A stretch of DNA of 64,000 nt from Sphingomonas yantingensis (lineage in GTDB: Bacteria > Pseudomonadota > Alphaproteobacteria > Sphingomonadales > Sphingomonadaceae): contig NZ_JACIJJ010000003.1 of NCBI RefSeq assembly GCF_014199325.1, positions 434,001-498,000 of the forward strand, given 5' to 3'. The position numbers were made by a program, and so were the translations under genes. The stretch's first letter is position 1; each line of letters starts with the position of its first letter. The notes beneath the pieces are model-generated. The model did not search any database, had not been told where the DNA came from, and saw only the letters and a program-made list of their open reading frames with translations. Below are positions 1 to 8,987 of the stretch, in pieces.

Positions 1-1613
1 CCGCCGCCGCCGCGGCTGGATCCGAACACCGCCTTGGTTACCTCGTTCGCGACGGTGCGCCCCACCGCGGAAGAGGCCGATCGCGTGGCCGACGTAACCG
101 CCTTATTCCACGGCGAGTTCGCCGCCTCGCGCTCCGCGGCCCGCTGGGCCTTTTCGGCCTCCCGCGTGGCGCGATCCGCCTCGCGCTGCGCGGCCAAGCG
201 TGCCCGCTCGTTCTCCTTGGCAAACCGCGCGGCTTCCTTCGCCTCGGCAGCCTTGGCCTTTTCGTCGTCGGCCGCGGACTTTGCCTGCTGCGCGGCCGCC
301 GCCGCTTCGCCCGCCTTGGCCGCGAGCAGTTCCTCGGCGGATTCCCGGTCGATGCGCGTGTCGTATTTCGTGCCGACGGCATCGGTCTGGACCAGCACCC
401 CGCGCTCGACCGGCGTTACCGGCCCGACACGGCTGCGCGGCGGCTTGATGAGCGTGCGCGACACCGGCGACGGCGCGCCATCGGGCTGGAGCAGCGAGAC
501 CAGCGCCTCGCCCACCTTGAGCTCGGTGATGACGGTCGCCACGTCGACATCGGGGTTGGCGCGAAACGTCTCCGCCGCAGATCGCACCGCCTTCTCGTCG
601 CGCGGCGTGAAGGCACGCAGCGCGTGCTGGACACGGTTGCCGAGCTGCCCCGCCACGGTCTCGGGAATGTCGATCGGATTCTGCGTGACGAAATAGACGC
701 CGACGCCCTTCGACCGGATCAGCCGCACCACCTGCTCGACCTTTTCGAGCAAGGCCGGCGGGGCGTCGTCGAACAGCAGATGCGCCTCGTCGAAGAAAAA
801 TACGAGTTTGGGTTTGTCGGGATCGCCCACTTCGGGCAGCGTCTCGAACAGTTCGGACAGCAGCCACAGCAGGAAGCTGGCATAGAGCCGCGGGCTGGCC
901 ATCAGCTTGTCGGCGGCGAGGATGTTGACCATGCCGCGGCCGCTATCGTCGAGGGTCATGAAATCGGCGATGTCGAGCGCCGGTTCGCCGAAGAAATGCT
1001 CGCCCCCCTGCCCGCGTAGCTGGAGCAGCTGGCGCTGGATAGCGCCAACGCTGGCCTTGCTGACATTGCCGTAGGTGGTCGAAATCTCGTCCGCCCGGTT
1101 CGCGCATTCGGCGAGCATCGCCTGGAGGTCGTCGAGATCGAGGAGCAGCAGCCCCTCTTCGTCCGCCAGATGGAACGCGATCGAGAGCACGCCCTCCTGC
1201 GTGTCGTTCAGCCCCATCAGACGGGCGAGCAGCAGCGGCCCCATCTCGCTGACGGTGGTGCGGATCGGATGCCCCTGCTCGCTGAACAGGTCCCAGAACT
1301 GCACGGGACACTCGCGATACGACCAGCCCGTATCGCCGACCTCCGCCGCGCGTTCGGCGAAGACGGCATGGGTCTTGGCCTGGGGAGAACCAGCCATGGC
1401 GAGGCCGGACAGATCGCCCTTCACGTCGGCGACGAAGACGGGGACGCCGGCGTCGGAGAACCCCTCGACCAGCCCTTGCAGCGTCACCGTCTTGCCGGTG
1501 CCGGTCGCGCCGGCGATCAGGCCGTGGCGGTTGGCGCGCTTGAGGACGAGCGCTTGGCGGTCGGCGCCGCCCGGCCCCGAACCGATGAAGATCGAACCGC
1601 CGACATCCGCCAT
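1..1613 (-). CDS. HerA-like P-loop ATPase, DUF853 (YjgR) family, C-terminus cut by window edge
   Basis: Predicted cytoplasmic DNA-translocating ATPase of the HerA/FtsK superfamily; its cellular role is not established. From ATG 1613 the frame stays open to the window edge, about 537 codons. Walker A GATGTGKT is at residues 35-42 and Walker B FFDEAH near residue 270, with the DUF853-type segments DVKGDLSG and TQNPIDIP in the usual order. The last ~120 visible residues are a long Ala/Lys/Glu/Arg-rich helix, probably coiled coil, followed by a Gly-rich tail, as in homologues. AGGAG lies 8 nt before the ATG. It follows degP by 60 bp on the same strand and may be cotranscribed with hflKC-degP. The family assignment is firm; helicase activity is inferred from family only. 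Confidence 0.9.
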   Translation of the reverse strand, partial: MADVGGSIFIGSGPGGADRQALVLKRANRHGLIAGATGTGKTVTLQGLVEGFSDAGVPVFVADVKGDLSGLAMAGSPQAKTHAVFAERAAEVGDTGWSYRECPVQFWDLFSEQGHPIRTTVSEMGPLLLARLMGLNDTQEGVLSIAFHLADEEGLLLLDLDDLQAMLAECANRADEISTTYGNVSKASVGAIQRQLLQLRGQGGEHFFGEPALDIADFMTLDDSGRGMVNILAADKLMASPRLYASFLLWLLSELFETLPEVGDPDKPKLVFFFDEAHLLFDDAPPALLEKVEQVVRLIRSKGVGVYFVTQNPIDIPETVAGQLGNRVQHALRAFTPRDEKAVRSAAETFRANPDVDVATVITELKVGEALVSLLQPDGAPSPVSRTLIKPPRSRVGPVTPVERGVLVQTDAVGTKYDTRIDRESAEELLAAKAGEAAAAAQQAKSAADDEKAKAAEAKEAARFAKENERARLAAQREADRATREAEKAQRAAEREAANSPWNKAVTSATRSASSAVGRTVANEVTKAVFGSSRGGG

Positions 1614-1673
1614 TCCTGCCACTCCTGACCGTTTGGCACAGGGATAGGCGGAAATGGCGGACTAGTCAGCAGA

Positions 1674-3200
1674 TCAGTTGTTGTTCGCGGTCAGCGACAG
1701 CGCAAGATAGCGAGCGACACCGCGGCGCTGCATCTGGATCACGACCGACGGGCGACGGGCGGCCCGGGCGGCCGCTACCTGACGCTGGAAGTCGGCTGCG
1801 GTCAGCACCGGCTGCCCCCCGACCGCGGTGATGACATCGCCGCGCTGAAGGCCCTTGGTCGCCGCATCGCTCGACGGATCGACCGCCGCGATGACGAGGC
1901 CGCGAACCGTGGCGTCGACGCCGATCGACCGGGCGATCTGCGGCGTCAGCGGCTGGACGGTCAGGCCGAGCGTCGCCGCGCCCGAGGGGACTGTCGGACC
2001 CGGATTGTCGCTCGGCGTCTGGTTCTGGTCGTCCATCTGGAAGCCGGCCAGTTCCTCGTCCGACGGGCGAGTGCCCACGGTCGCGGTGACGCTGACACGG
2101 CGACCGTCGCGGATCAGCTCGATCGGGATGCGCGTGCCCGGCGCCGCGTTCGCGACGAGGTAGCTGAGCGAGTTGTCGGGATCGACGTCGCGGTTGTTCA
2201 CCTTGACGATGACGTCACCTTGACGGATGCCCGCCTTCTCGGCGGCCTGCCCGGGCGAGACCCCGGCGATCAGCTCGCCCTTGTTCCGATCGATACCGAG
2301 GCCCGCGGCAAGATCGTCGTCGATCGGCTGGATTTGGACGCCCAGATAGCCGCGCTGCGGCGCACGGCCCTTCATCAGCGTGTCGACGATCGGCTTGGCC
2401 TGCTCGGCCGGGATCGCGAAGCCGATGCCGACATTGCCGCCGGTGGGCGACAGGATCTGCGAATTGATGCCGATGACGTTGCCCTGCATGTCGAACAGCG
2501 GGCCGCCCGAGTTACCCCGATTGATCGAGGCATCGGTCTGGATGAAGCGGTCGAACGCGCCGCCCCCGGTCACGCGGTTGACCGACGAGATGATGCCCGC
2601 CGTCACCGACCCGCCAAGGCCGAACGGATTGCCGATCGCGACCACCCAGTCGCCGACACGAGCCGCGCCCGAATTGCCGAAACGGACATAGGGGAAGGTC
2701 GCCCCCTCGATCTTGAGGACGGCTAGGTCCGAGGTCGGATCGCGGCCCACCACCTTGGCCGTGAACTCGCGCCGGTCGGCCAGCGTCACCTTGACCGATT
2801 CGACCGTTGCGTTCGGCGAGCCGGCCGAAATGACGTGGTTGTTGGTGACGACATAGCCGTCGGCCGAGATGAGGAAGCCCGAGCCGAGCGACTGCCCCTC
2901 CTGCGTGCGCGGACGGCCACCGCCGCCCTGCTGGCCGAAGAACTGCTCGAACGGCGTGCCCGCGAACGGGTTCGACGGCACCGTCACGCGCTGCGTCGTG
3001 GAGATGTTGACGACCGCGGGCTGAAGCTTCGCCACCATGTCGGCAAAGCTCATCGGCGCGCCGGCGCGCGGGGCGGCGGCGTTGATCGCGCCCGGCTCGT
3101 TCTGCGCGGTCTGCGCGGAAATGGCCGACGGCTGGACGGCGAGGGTGGCGGCGGCGCCGCCGAGGAGGAGCGCACTGGTGATCGCGTAGGCGTAACGCAC
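1674..3200 (-). CDS. degP: Do-type periplasmic serine protease/chaperone (DegP/HtrA/MucD)
   Basis: Periplasmic quality-control protease of 508 residues. A signal peptide ends near residue 30 (SAISAQ). The trypsin-like triad is visible as His122 (TNNHVI), Asp158 (TSDLAVL) and Ser231 (RGNSGGPLF). Two PDZ domains follow at about 280-375 and 400-500, the second beginning near the LGLTVQPL segment. A Q/G-rich loop (residues 85-105) corresponds to the flexible LA loop. Translation starts at a GTG with AAGGAA about 9 nt upstream. The gene lies 122 bp downstream of hflC on the same strand, so HflKC, DegP and the DUF853 ATPase probably form one membrane/envelope proteostasis cluster. The 122-bp gap is AT-richer than its surroundings and may hold a separate stress promoter. 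Confidence 0.97.
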   Translation of the reverse strand: MRYAYAITSALLLGGAAATLAVQPSAISAQTAQNEPGAINAAAPRAGAPMSFADMVAKLQPAVVNISTTQRVTVPSNPFAGTPFEQFFGQQGGGGRPRTQEGQSLGSGFLISADGYVVTNNHVISAGSPNATVESVKVTLADRREFTAKVVGRDPTSDLAVLKIEGATFPYVRFGNSGAARVGDWVVAIGNPFGLGGSVTAGIISSVNRVTGGGAFDRFIQTDASINRGNSGGPLFDMQGNVIGINSQILSPTGGNVGIGFAIPAEQAKPIVDTLMKGRAPQRGYLGVQIQPIDDDLAAGLGIDRNKGELIAGVSPGQAAEKAGIRQGDVIVKVNNRDVDPDNSLSYLVANAAPGTRIPIELIRDGRRVSVTATVGTRPSDEELAGFQMDDQNQTPSDNPGPTVPSGAATLGLTVQPLTPQIARSIGVDATVRGLVIAAVDPSSDAATKGLQRGDVITAVGGQPVLTAADFQRQVAAARAARRPSVVIQMQRRGVARYLALSLTANNN

Positions 3201-3322
3201 GAAATCAGGTTCCTTCCAGACTGTGGTTTACAAGTGTTTTCGCAAACCGATGCTGAACTGCATTTGAATATGAACGGACGGTCAGTTTGCCTGACTCATC
3301 CCAACCCGCTTTGGTTCCGCCC

Positions 3323-4207
3323 TTAGTTTCCCCGGCCGCCGCGCGTGAAAGCGCGAAGATAGTCGTTCTGCGGCGACAGGATGATCGACGTGCCGCCGCG
3401 CTCGCCATCCCCGTCCGCGCCGAAGCTGTAGCGATAGGACTGCATCGCGCGGTAGAAGTCGTAGAACTCGGCGTCCTTGCCGAAGCTGGCGGCATAGACG
3501 CGCGCGGCCTCTGCATCGGCATTGGCGCGGATGATCTGCGCCTCTTTCAGGCCCTGCGCCTCGATCGTCAGCGCTTCCTGACGGCGGGCGGTCGCCATCC
3601 GGCGCAGCGCCGATTCGAGCGGGCTGCCGGTCGGCAGATCGGCCTTGCGAATGCGCACATCGACGATCTCGGCGCCGTACTGGCGCGCGACGCGGTCGAG
3701 CGCGACCTGGATATTGTCCATCACCTGCCCGCGCTCGGGGCTGAGCAGCGTCGCGAACTGGCGCTTGCCAAGCTCGTTGCGCAGCGCCGACGAGAGCAGC
3801 GGCTGAAGCTGGCTCGCCACCCGTTCCTCGGTATTCGCGGTCGAGCCGGTCGAGATCACCGCCTGAAGCGGGTTGACGACGCGGAACCGCGCAAAGGCAT
3901 CGACCTCGAGCCGCAGCTGATCGGTCGACAGCACCGGCTGGTTGTCGAGCTCGATGTCGAGCACGCGCTTGTCGATCCAGACCATGCGGTCGAGGAACGG
4001 GATCTTGGCGATGATGCCTGCGCCCGTCCGCCCGAACTGCTCGCGCGGTTGGTACTGGTTGATGAGCGAGATCGGCTTCTGGAAACGCAGGATCACCGCC
4101 TGCTTGGTTTCCGGAACGATCGCGAAGGTGTTGGCAAGAATGACGACGAGCGCCAGCAGGAAGATGCCGATCGCCATCGGATTACGGAACAGGCGGGCGT
4201 TCATCAC
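3323..4207 (-). CDS. hflC: HflC, SPFH/band-7 modulator of FtsH
   Basis: Inner-membrane SPFH protein of 294 residues that with HflK forms the cage around the FtsH AAA protease and modulates membrane-protein turnover. One N-terminal membrane anchor (about residues 11-30, IGIFLLALVVILANTFAIV) is followed by the band-7 domain and a long C-terminal helical region containing the segment EAQIIRANADAEAARVYA, typical of HflC. Its ATG overlaps the hflK stop codon (ATGA at 4204-4207), indicating translational coupling. Length and order (hflK then hflC) match the family. Confidence 0.97.
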   Translation of the reverse strand: MMNARLFRNPMAIGIFLLALVVILANTFAIVPETKQAVILRFQKPISLINQYQPREQFGRTGAGIIAKIPFLDRMVWIDKRVLDIELDNQPVLSTDQLRLEVDAFARFRVVNPLQAVISTGSTANTEERVASQLQPLLSSALRNELGKRQFATLLSPERGQVMDNIQVALDRVARQYGAEIVDVRIRKADLPTGSPLESALRRMATARRQEALTIEAQGLKEAQIIRANADAEAARVYAASFGKDAEFYDFYRAMQSYRYSFGADGDGERGGTSIILSPQNDYLRAFTRGGRGN

Positions 4208-5355
4208 TGGGCTCCCTGCGTGGCGACGGGCGTCTGCGGCTGGGCGGGTTCCTGCGCCGCGGGGGGCGTCGGCTCGCGCTTGCGCCCGGACGCTTCGGGC
4301 AGCGGCAGGTACGGGGTCACGCCCGGTGCCTCCACGATCGTCTTGTTGGACTTGGCGAGGACAGCCTCCATCGTCTCATAATAGAGTCGGCGGCGCGTCA
4401 CTTCGGGCGCCTGGCGATACTGTTCGTAGATCTTGTCGAAGGACGCGGCCTCACCCTGCGCGCGTGCGACGATCTGTTGGGCATAGGCGCGTGCCTGGTT
4501 GATGTTGGCCTGCGCCTGCTGCTGCGACGCGCTCACCGCCTTGAAATCCTCGTCCACCTGTTGCGGGGCGACTGCCTGCTTGATCGCGACGCCGAGCACG
4601 CGGACGCCCGAATTATATTCGTCGAGGATCGTCTGCATCCGCTGCTGCACGTCCGCCTCAATATTGGTGCGGCCGGCGCCGATCGCCTGGTTGAGCGTCG
4701 CGCTGGCGACCGCGGCGCGCATCGAGCTTTCGGCCACCGCGCGCACCGTGTCGCGCGGGTTGGCGAGCTGAAACGCGTAATCCTCGGCGTTCTGAATGTT
4801 CCAGCGCACCGAATAGGCGAGGTCGACGATGTTCTGATCCTCGGTCAGCATCAGATTCTCGGTCGAGCCCTGCGGGAAGTCCTCGGGCCGGGCCTCCTGC
4901 ACGTCAACCTTCTGCACCGTCGCGATCGGCGCAGGCAGCGTCACCTGGATACCCGGATTGAGCGTCGTCGAATAGCGGCCGAACACTGACACCACGCCCT
5001 TCTCGTTGGGCGCGATCGAATGGAACGAGGTGAAGGCGATCCAGAGCAGCACCAGCAGCCCGACCGCGATCAGCCAGACATTCTGGCCGCCGGGAATGCG
5101 GAAATTGCCGCCGCCGGGAAAGCCGCCGCCCCCGCCGCCGCCACGCGCACGCTTCAGGAATTCGTCGAGCGACGTCGCATTGGGCTTGGGCCGGCGGCCT
5201 TCGGGCGGGAACGCCCAGGGGTTGCGCGGGCCGCCATCGCCGCCGCCATTTCCGCCCCCGCTGCCGGAGCCGCCGCCACCACTGCCCCACGGGCCCTTGG
5301 GATTGTCGTTTCGAAGTACGCGGCCGCGGCCCATCCAGCCCATCCATCCTGTCAT
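4204..5355 (-). CDS. hflK: HflK, SPFH/band-7 modulator of FtsH
   Basis: Partner of HflC in the FtsH-regulating membrane complex, 383 residues. A cytoplasmic N-terminal stretch rich in Gly, Asn and Pro (about residues 20-95, including GPRNPWAFPPEGRRPKPN) precedes one membrane helix (LIAVGLLVLLWIAFTSF, near residue 115). The SPFH domain and the helical tail containing QIVARAQGEAASFDKIYEQY follow. The C-terminus is a short Pro/Gln-rich tail. The chosen ATG at 5355 gives an unusual N-terminus, MTGWMGWMGRGR; a start at an internal Met (residue 5 or 8) cannot be excluded. It is divergent from mrp, whose start is about 70 bp away. Confidence 0.95.
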   Translation of the reverse strand: MTGWMGWMGRGRVLRNDNPKGPWGSGGGGSGSGGGNGGGDGGPRNPWAFPPEGRRPKPNATSLDEFLKRARGGGGGGGFPGGGNFRIPGGQNVWLIAVGLLVLLWIAFTSFHSIAPNEKGVVSVFGRYSTTLNPGIQVTLPAPIATVQKVDVQEARPEDFPQGSTENLMLTEDQNIVDLAYSVRWNIQNAEDYAFQLANPRDTVRAVAESSMRAAVASATLNQAIGAGRTNIEADVQQRMQTILDEYNSGVRVLGVAIKQAVAPQQVDEDFKAVSASQQQAQANINQARAYAQQIVARAQGEAASFDKIYEQYRQAPEVTRRRLYYETMEAVLAKSNKTIVEAPGVTPYLPLPEASGRKREPTPPAAQEPAQPQTPVATQGAQ

Positions 5356-5426
5356 GCTGATCTTTATAAGGGGCCGCGCGCCGATTAACAGTGGCGCGAA
5401 AGGGCGTATTCCCTAGATGGGCGCGC

Positions 5427-6371
5427 ATGGACCCCAAGGAACAACTCGACGCCCTGCTCGCCCCTCTCGCGGCCGGCCGCGCCGTGGTGCGCGTAGACGG
5501 CGCCCGCGCCAGCATCATCCTCGACGTCAGCGGCCTGTCGGAGCCCGCGCGCGAGACGCTGTCCGCCGAGATCGAGACCGCCGCCCGCACCGTGCCGGGG
5601 ATCGACGCGGTCCGCGTCGCGCAGACCAGCCAGCGCACCACGCGCCGCCTGATCGCGGTCGCCAGCGGCAAGGGCGGCGTCGGCAAGTCGACGGTCTCCA
5701 CCAACCTCGCCGCTGCGCTCGCGGCGACGGGGCGGCGTGTCGGCATGGTCGATGCCGATATCTACGGCCCATCGCAGCCCCGCCTGCTGGGGGTCGAGGG
5801 CGTGAAGCCCGAAGCGCGCGACAACAAGCTCCTGCCCGTGCCCACCGCGGCGGGCGTGCCGCTGCTGTCGGTGGGCCAGCTCGTCGGGCCGGATAAGGCG
5901 CTGGCCTGGCGCGGACCGATGGCGACCAATGCGCTCAACCAGTTGATCGAGGGCGACTGGGCGGGCACCGACACGATCGTCGTCGACATGCCGCCGGGCA
6001 CCGGCGACGTGCAGTTGACGATGATCCAGAAGCACAAGCCGGCCGGCGTCGTCATCGTCTCGACCCCGCAGGACCTCGCGCTGATCGACGCGCGCCGCGC
6101 AATCGACCTGTTCCGCCAGACCGGCGTCCCCGTGATTGGCCTGGTCGAGAACATGGCCGGCTATGCCTGTCCGCATTGCGGCGAGGTGTCCGACCCATTC
6201 GGCACGGGCGGGGCGGAGGCGGCGGCGGCGGCGATGGGCATCCCGTTCCTCGGCCGCGTGCCGCTCGCCATGGCGATCCGCGAGGCGTCGGACGCGGGGA
6301 ACGTGGGCCAGCGCGCGGCGTTCGAGGGGATCGCGGCCCGCGTGGCCGACTGGATCGACAGCCAGGGATAG
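5427..6371 (+). CDS. mrp: Mrp/ApbC/NBP35-type Fe-S cluster carrier ATPase
   Basis: Cytosolic iron-sulfur cluster carrier of 314 residues. An N-terminal DUF59/MIP18-like segment (about residues 1-65) is followed by the deviant Walker A GKGGVGKST (81-89), the VDADIYGPSQP motif and VVDMPPGTGDVQLT. A C-terminal CPHC pair (ACPHCGEV) is the expected cluster-binding site. A longer reading from GTG 5391 is possible, but the ATG at 5427 gives the normal N-terminus (MDPKEQLDALL) and removes an atypical basic extension, so it was preferred. The gene is divergent from hflK and followed 4 bp later by the CoA-binding protein gene. Confidence 0.95.
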   Translation: MDPKEQLDALLAPLAAGRAVVRVDGARASIILDVSGLSEPARETLSAEIETAARTVPGIDAVRVAQTSQRTTRRLIAVASGKGGVGKSTVSTNLAAALAATGRRVGMVDADIYGPSQPRLLGVEGVKPEARDNKLLPVPTAAGVPLLSVGQLVGPDKALAWRGPMATNALNQLIEGDWAGTDTIVVDMPPGTGDVQLTMIQKHKPAGVVIVSTPQDLALIDARRAIDLFRQTGVPVIGLVENMAGYACPHCGEVSDPFGTGGAEAAAAAMGIPFLGRVPLAMAIREASDAGNVGQRAAFEGIAARVADWIDSQG

Positions 6372-6375
6372 CCTC

Positions 6376-6807
6376 ATGCCGCTCACCGCCGACGACGACA
6401 TCCGCGCGCTGCTCGAGGACGCGCGCACGATCGCGATGGTGGGAGCGAGCGACCGGCCCGACCGCCCGAGCTACGGGGTGATGGCGACGCTTCAGAAGCA
6501 CGGCTACCGCGTAATCCCGGTCAATCCGGCGATCACCGGCGAGCATGTGCACGGCGAGTTCGTGTTCCGCGAGCTGGCTCAGCTCGGCGATCCGATCGAT
6601 ATCGTCGATATCTTCCGCCGGTCCGAGGCCGCGGGCGAGGTCGTCGATCAGGCGATCGCGGCGGGCGCCAAGGCGGTCTGGATGCAGCTCGGCGTCGTGA
6701 ACGAGGCCGCGGCGGCGCGGGCCGAGGCGGCGGGCCTCAAGGTCGTGATGGATCGCTGTCCCGCGATCGAGCTCCGGCGGCTGAACATCGCGCCGGTCGC
6801 CGGATAA
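6376..6807 (+). CDS. CoA-binding domain protein (YccU-like)
   Basis: A stand-alone Rossmann-fold CoA-binding domain of 143 residues, the domain otherwise found at the N-terminus of succinyl-CoA ligase alpha and acetyl-CoA synthetase (ADP-forming). Visible marks are the nucleotide loop MVGASDRPDRPSYGV (about residues 20-34), YRVIPVNP, DIVDIFRR and the C-terminal VMDRCPAIEL. The small cytoplasmic proteins of this group have no settled function. It starts 4 bp after the mrp stop, so the two are almost certainly cotranscribed. The start is the first ATG (MPLTADDD) that yields a domain of normal length. Confidence 0.93.
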   Translation: MPLTADDDIRALLEDARTIAMVGASDRPDRPSYGVMATLQKHGYRVIPVNPAITGEHVHGEFVFRELAQLGDPIDIVDIFRRSEAAGEVVDQAIAAGAKAVWMQLGVVNEAAAARAEAAGLKVVMDRCPAIELRRLNIAPVAG

Positions 6808-6819
6808 GGCGGCGCCGGG

Positions 6820-6909
6820 TCAGCCGATCAGGCCGGTCCCGGCACCGAGGAAGAGGATCAGCGCCGTCGCGAAAAAGGACATGGCGCCGATCCTGAGGCT
6901 TTCGATCAT
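6820..6909 (-). CDS. Putative 29-residue membrane peptide
   Basis: Very short frame encoding MIESLRIGAMSFFATALILF and a Gly-rich end, essentially a single hydrophobic helix. No strong Shine-Dalgarno sequence precedes it (only a weak GGAT). It lies 35 bp downstream of a second, better supported micro-ORF on the same strand and has a similar layout. No function can be assigned. It may be a genuine partner of that gene or a chance hydrophobic frame. Confidence 0.4.
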   Translation of the reverse strand: MIESLRIGAMSFFATALILFLGAGTGLIG

Positions 6910-6944
6910 CGCATCCGGTCGCTTGCCGGTGCGGCTGCCGGCGA

Positions 6945-7055
6945 TCACGCGAAATGGACGGCGGGCGAGGAAGCCGCGACCAGCACCGCTGTGAAGAAGA
7001 ACGCGCCGACGAGCGAGACGACCGAGTTCTGAAGCGAGGAAAGACGAAGCGCCAT
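6945..7055 (-). CDS. Putative 36-residue membrane peptide
   Basis: Short frame starting MALRLSSLQNSVVSLVGAFF and ending in VHFA, predicted to be one transmembrane helix with a short basic N-terminus. The ATG at 7055 is preceded by AGGGAG at an 8-nt spacing, a much better ribosome site than chance would give. The preceding ~165 bp up to the diguanylate cyclase stop is AT-richer and could hold its promoter. No family is recognised. Small single-helix proteins of this kind are common in sphingomonads but are not functionally described to my knowledge. Confidence 0.55.
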   Translation of the reverse strand: MALRLSSLQNSVVSLVGAFFFTAVLVAASSPAVHFA

Positions 7056-7220
7056 GGTGAAAACTCCCTGATCTTCGGTCTGCCGGACGATCCGGCGCCG
7101 ATGCCAAGGGTGTTTGCAGGGGGCGTGCCAACTCGCAAAAAGCACGGAAAACCGGGCTTTTCAATTTTCAGTTTTGCCGAATTGGTTGTTTGCGCAGATC
7201 CAGTTGGCGCAAGGCGCCAA

Positions 7221-8294
7221 TCAGTCGTGGATATCGCCATCCGAAAAGATGCAGTCGCGGCCAGCGGCCTTTGCGGCATAGAGCAGCGCATCGGCACGCT
7301 CGAACACCTGCTCCAGCCGTTCGGCGCTCGCCGCGGCGCTGATCCCGGTCGAAAAGGTCACGACGCCGATGATCTCGTCGCTTTCCCGGACGCGCAGCCG
7401 CTTGCGCGAGATGCCCTGCCGCGCCTCATCGATCGTCGCCACCGCCTGTGCGATGCTGCCGTCGAACAGGACGGCGAACTCTTCGCCGCCATAGCGCGCG
7501 ACGAAATGGCCCTGGCATGCCTCCGCCAGCGTCGCGGCGATTGCGCGCAGCACCCGGTCGCCCACCGCATGGCCGAAGCGGTCGTTGACCGCCTTGAAAT
7601 GGTCGACGTCGCAGACCGCGACGCACGGACTGCCGCCCGCGGCGATCCGGTCGGCAAAGGCTTCCTCGAACGCGCGGCGGTTGGGCAGGCCCGTCAGCGG
7701 ATCGCTGAGCGCATCGCCGCGCGCTTCCTCGAGCGCCTGACGCAGTTCCTCGGCCTCCGATCGCGCGGCCTCCAGCCGCTGTTCGGCCTCGCGCACGCGG
7801 TCGATCATCGCGCTGGTGATCCGCGCGACATCGTCGACGAACAGGCGCGACGGACCCTGCTCGACGCGGCTGCGCTCGATGGCATCGGCACTGGCGATCA
7901 GGTCGCGGCCGAAGTCGCGCGCATGGCTGTGCATGCGAACCACGACGTCGGCAAAGCCGGCCATCTGCGTCTGCGCCCGCGCGGCGAGGATCTCGGCAGG
8001 GTCCGGGCCATCTGCCGCCGAACGCGCGGCATCGGCGCCCTGCTCGATGCGCAGCCCCAGTTCGTCGATGTCCCGCTGGCTTAGCCGCACGCCGCCGTCG
8101 GTGCGATCGGCGATCGCCTTTGCCACCGCGCTCGCCGGCTCTGTAAGCACGGCATAGGCGAGCGCGAAATTGGCGGGCGTGGGCGACAGCGCCTGCGCGA
8201 ACAGAAAGTCGCCGATCCGCGCGAACAAGGCGCGCGAATCGGTGCCGCCTTGGGCGCCGGGCAGATGCTCGAGCGGCGGCATTCTCTGTGGCAT
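7221..8294 (-). CDS. GGDEF-domain diguanylate cyclase
   Basis: Predicted cyclic-di-GMP synthase of 357 residues, soluble. Residues 1-150 form an uncharacterised helical sensory region and residues 160-195 a coiled coil ([20 protein letters not shown]). The GGDEF domain follows, beginning at [14 protein letters not shown] (about 198-211). The active-site loop is GGEEF at 269-273, an active-type signature. The position of the inhibitory RxxD I-site is occupied by Cys-Gln-Gly-His, so product inhibition through that site is not expected. Only one GGDEF domain and no EAL domain are present. The gene ends beside a short TTGGCGC/GCGCCAA stem (7204-7220). Confidence 0.93.
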   Translation of the reverse strand: MPQRMPPLEHLPGAQGGTDSRALFARIGDFLFAQALSPTPANFALAYAVLTEPASAVAKAIADRTDGGVRLSQRDIDELGLRIEQGADAARSAADGPDPAEILAARAQTQMAGFADVVVRMHSHARDFGRDLIASADAIERSRVEQGPSRLFVDDVARITSAMIDRVREAEQRLEAARSEAEELRQALEEARGDALSDPLTGLPNRRAFEEAFADRIAAGGSPCVAVCDVDHFKAVNDRFGHAVGDRVLRAIAATLAEACQGHFVARYGGEEFAVLFDGSIAQAVATIDEARQGISRKRLRVRESDEIIGVVTFSTGISAAASAERLEQVFERADALLYAAKAAGRDCIFSDGDIHD

Positions 8295-8392
8295 GGCTCC
8301 CCCGACGACCCGGACCCCTTCCGGTTCGACACGACTAGATGCCTAGTCTGTAATGCCTAACAACCCGTCAGCGAAAGCCCGAAAACCGCGGA

Positions 8393-8932
8393 TCAGCGTG
8401 CCTTCAGCGCCTTTACCGCCGCCAGCGTCTGACGCACGTGATCGACCGGGCTCATGTCGCTGTGAACAAAGGCGACCTTGCCGTCGCGGGCGATGACATA
8501 GCTCGTCCGATCGCTCATCGGGCGCGGCATGCCCGCGCGGTCGAGGAGCACGTCATACTGCTTGAGGAGCGCCGGGGTCGCGCTGGCGACGGGGAACTTG
8601 CCCGCACAATGCTCGGTCGAGAACTTCTGGAGTTGCGGCACCGCGTCCGCTGACATGCCGATCACCTGCGCGCCGGCCGTGCGGAACTGCGGCACCGCCT
8701 CGGCAAAGGCCTTGGCCTCGGCATTGCAGCCCGAGGTGAAGGCCGCCGGGAAGAAGTAGAGGACAACCGGCCCCTTCTTCAGTTGCTGGGCCAGGTTCAC
8801 GCGGAACACCTTGCCGGCGAGCGCGCCCTGCGTCGTGAAGTCGGGCGCCTTGACGCCCGGCGCCAGCGCGGCGGCGGCGGGCAGCGCAAACAGGGCGGCG
8901 GCGGCGATGGCGGCGGTGCGGATAATGCGCAT
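8393..8932 (-). CDS. Exported peroxiredoxin, BCP/AhpC-TSA type
   Basis: Thiol peroxidase of 179 residues with an N-terminal signal peptide (to about residue 21, ALPAAAA), so probably periplasmic. The peroxidatic cysteine is Cys69 in the motif P-A-A-F-T-S-G-C. A second cysteine in STEHCAGKF may serve as resolving residue. The downstream core (ASATPALLKQYDV, TSYVIARDGKVAFVHSD) follows the BCP/Prx5-like fold. The start at 8932 was chosen because GGGAGAG lies just upstream and a signal peptide begins there; the longer in-frame reading adds a non-protein-like extension. It follows the phospholipase gene by 55 bp on the same strand. Confidence 0.9.
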   Translation of the reverse strand: MRIIRTAAIAAAALFALPAAAALAPGVKAPDFTTQGALAGKVFRVNLAQQLKKGPVVLYFFPAAFTSGCNAEAKAFAEAVPQFRTAGAQVIGMSADAVPQLQKFSTEHCAGKFPVASATPALLKQYDVLLDRAGMPRPMSDRTSYVIARDGKVAFVHSDMSPVDHVRQTLAAVKALKAR

Positions 8933-8987
8933 GGTCGATCTCTCCCAGATTTGGCGCGACGCTACGCCCGCCCGCGACCCTTGTCGA

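Noticed and set aside
7204..7220. TTGGCGC/GCGCCAA stem next to the diguanylate cyclase stop as a terminator
   Set aside because: Stem of only 7 bp with a 3-nt loop and no T run on the minus strand; too weak to list as a terminator.
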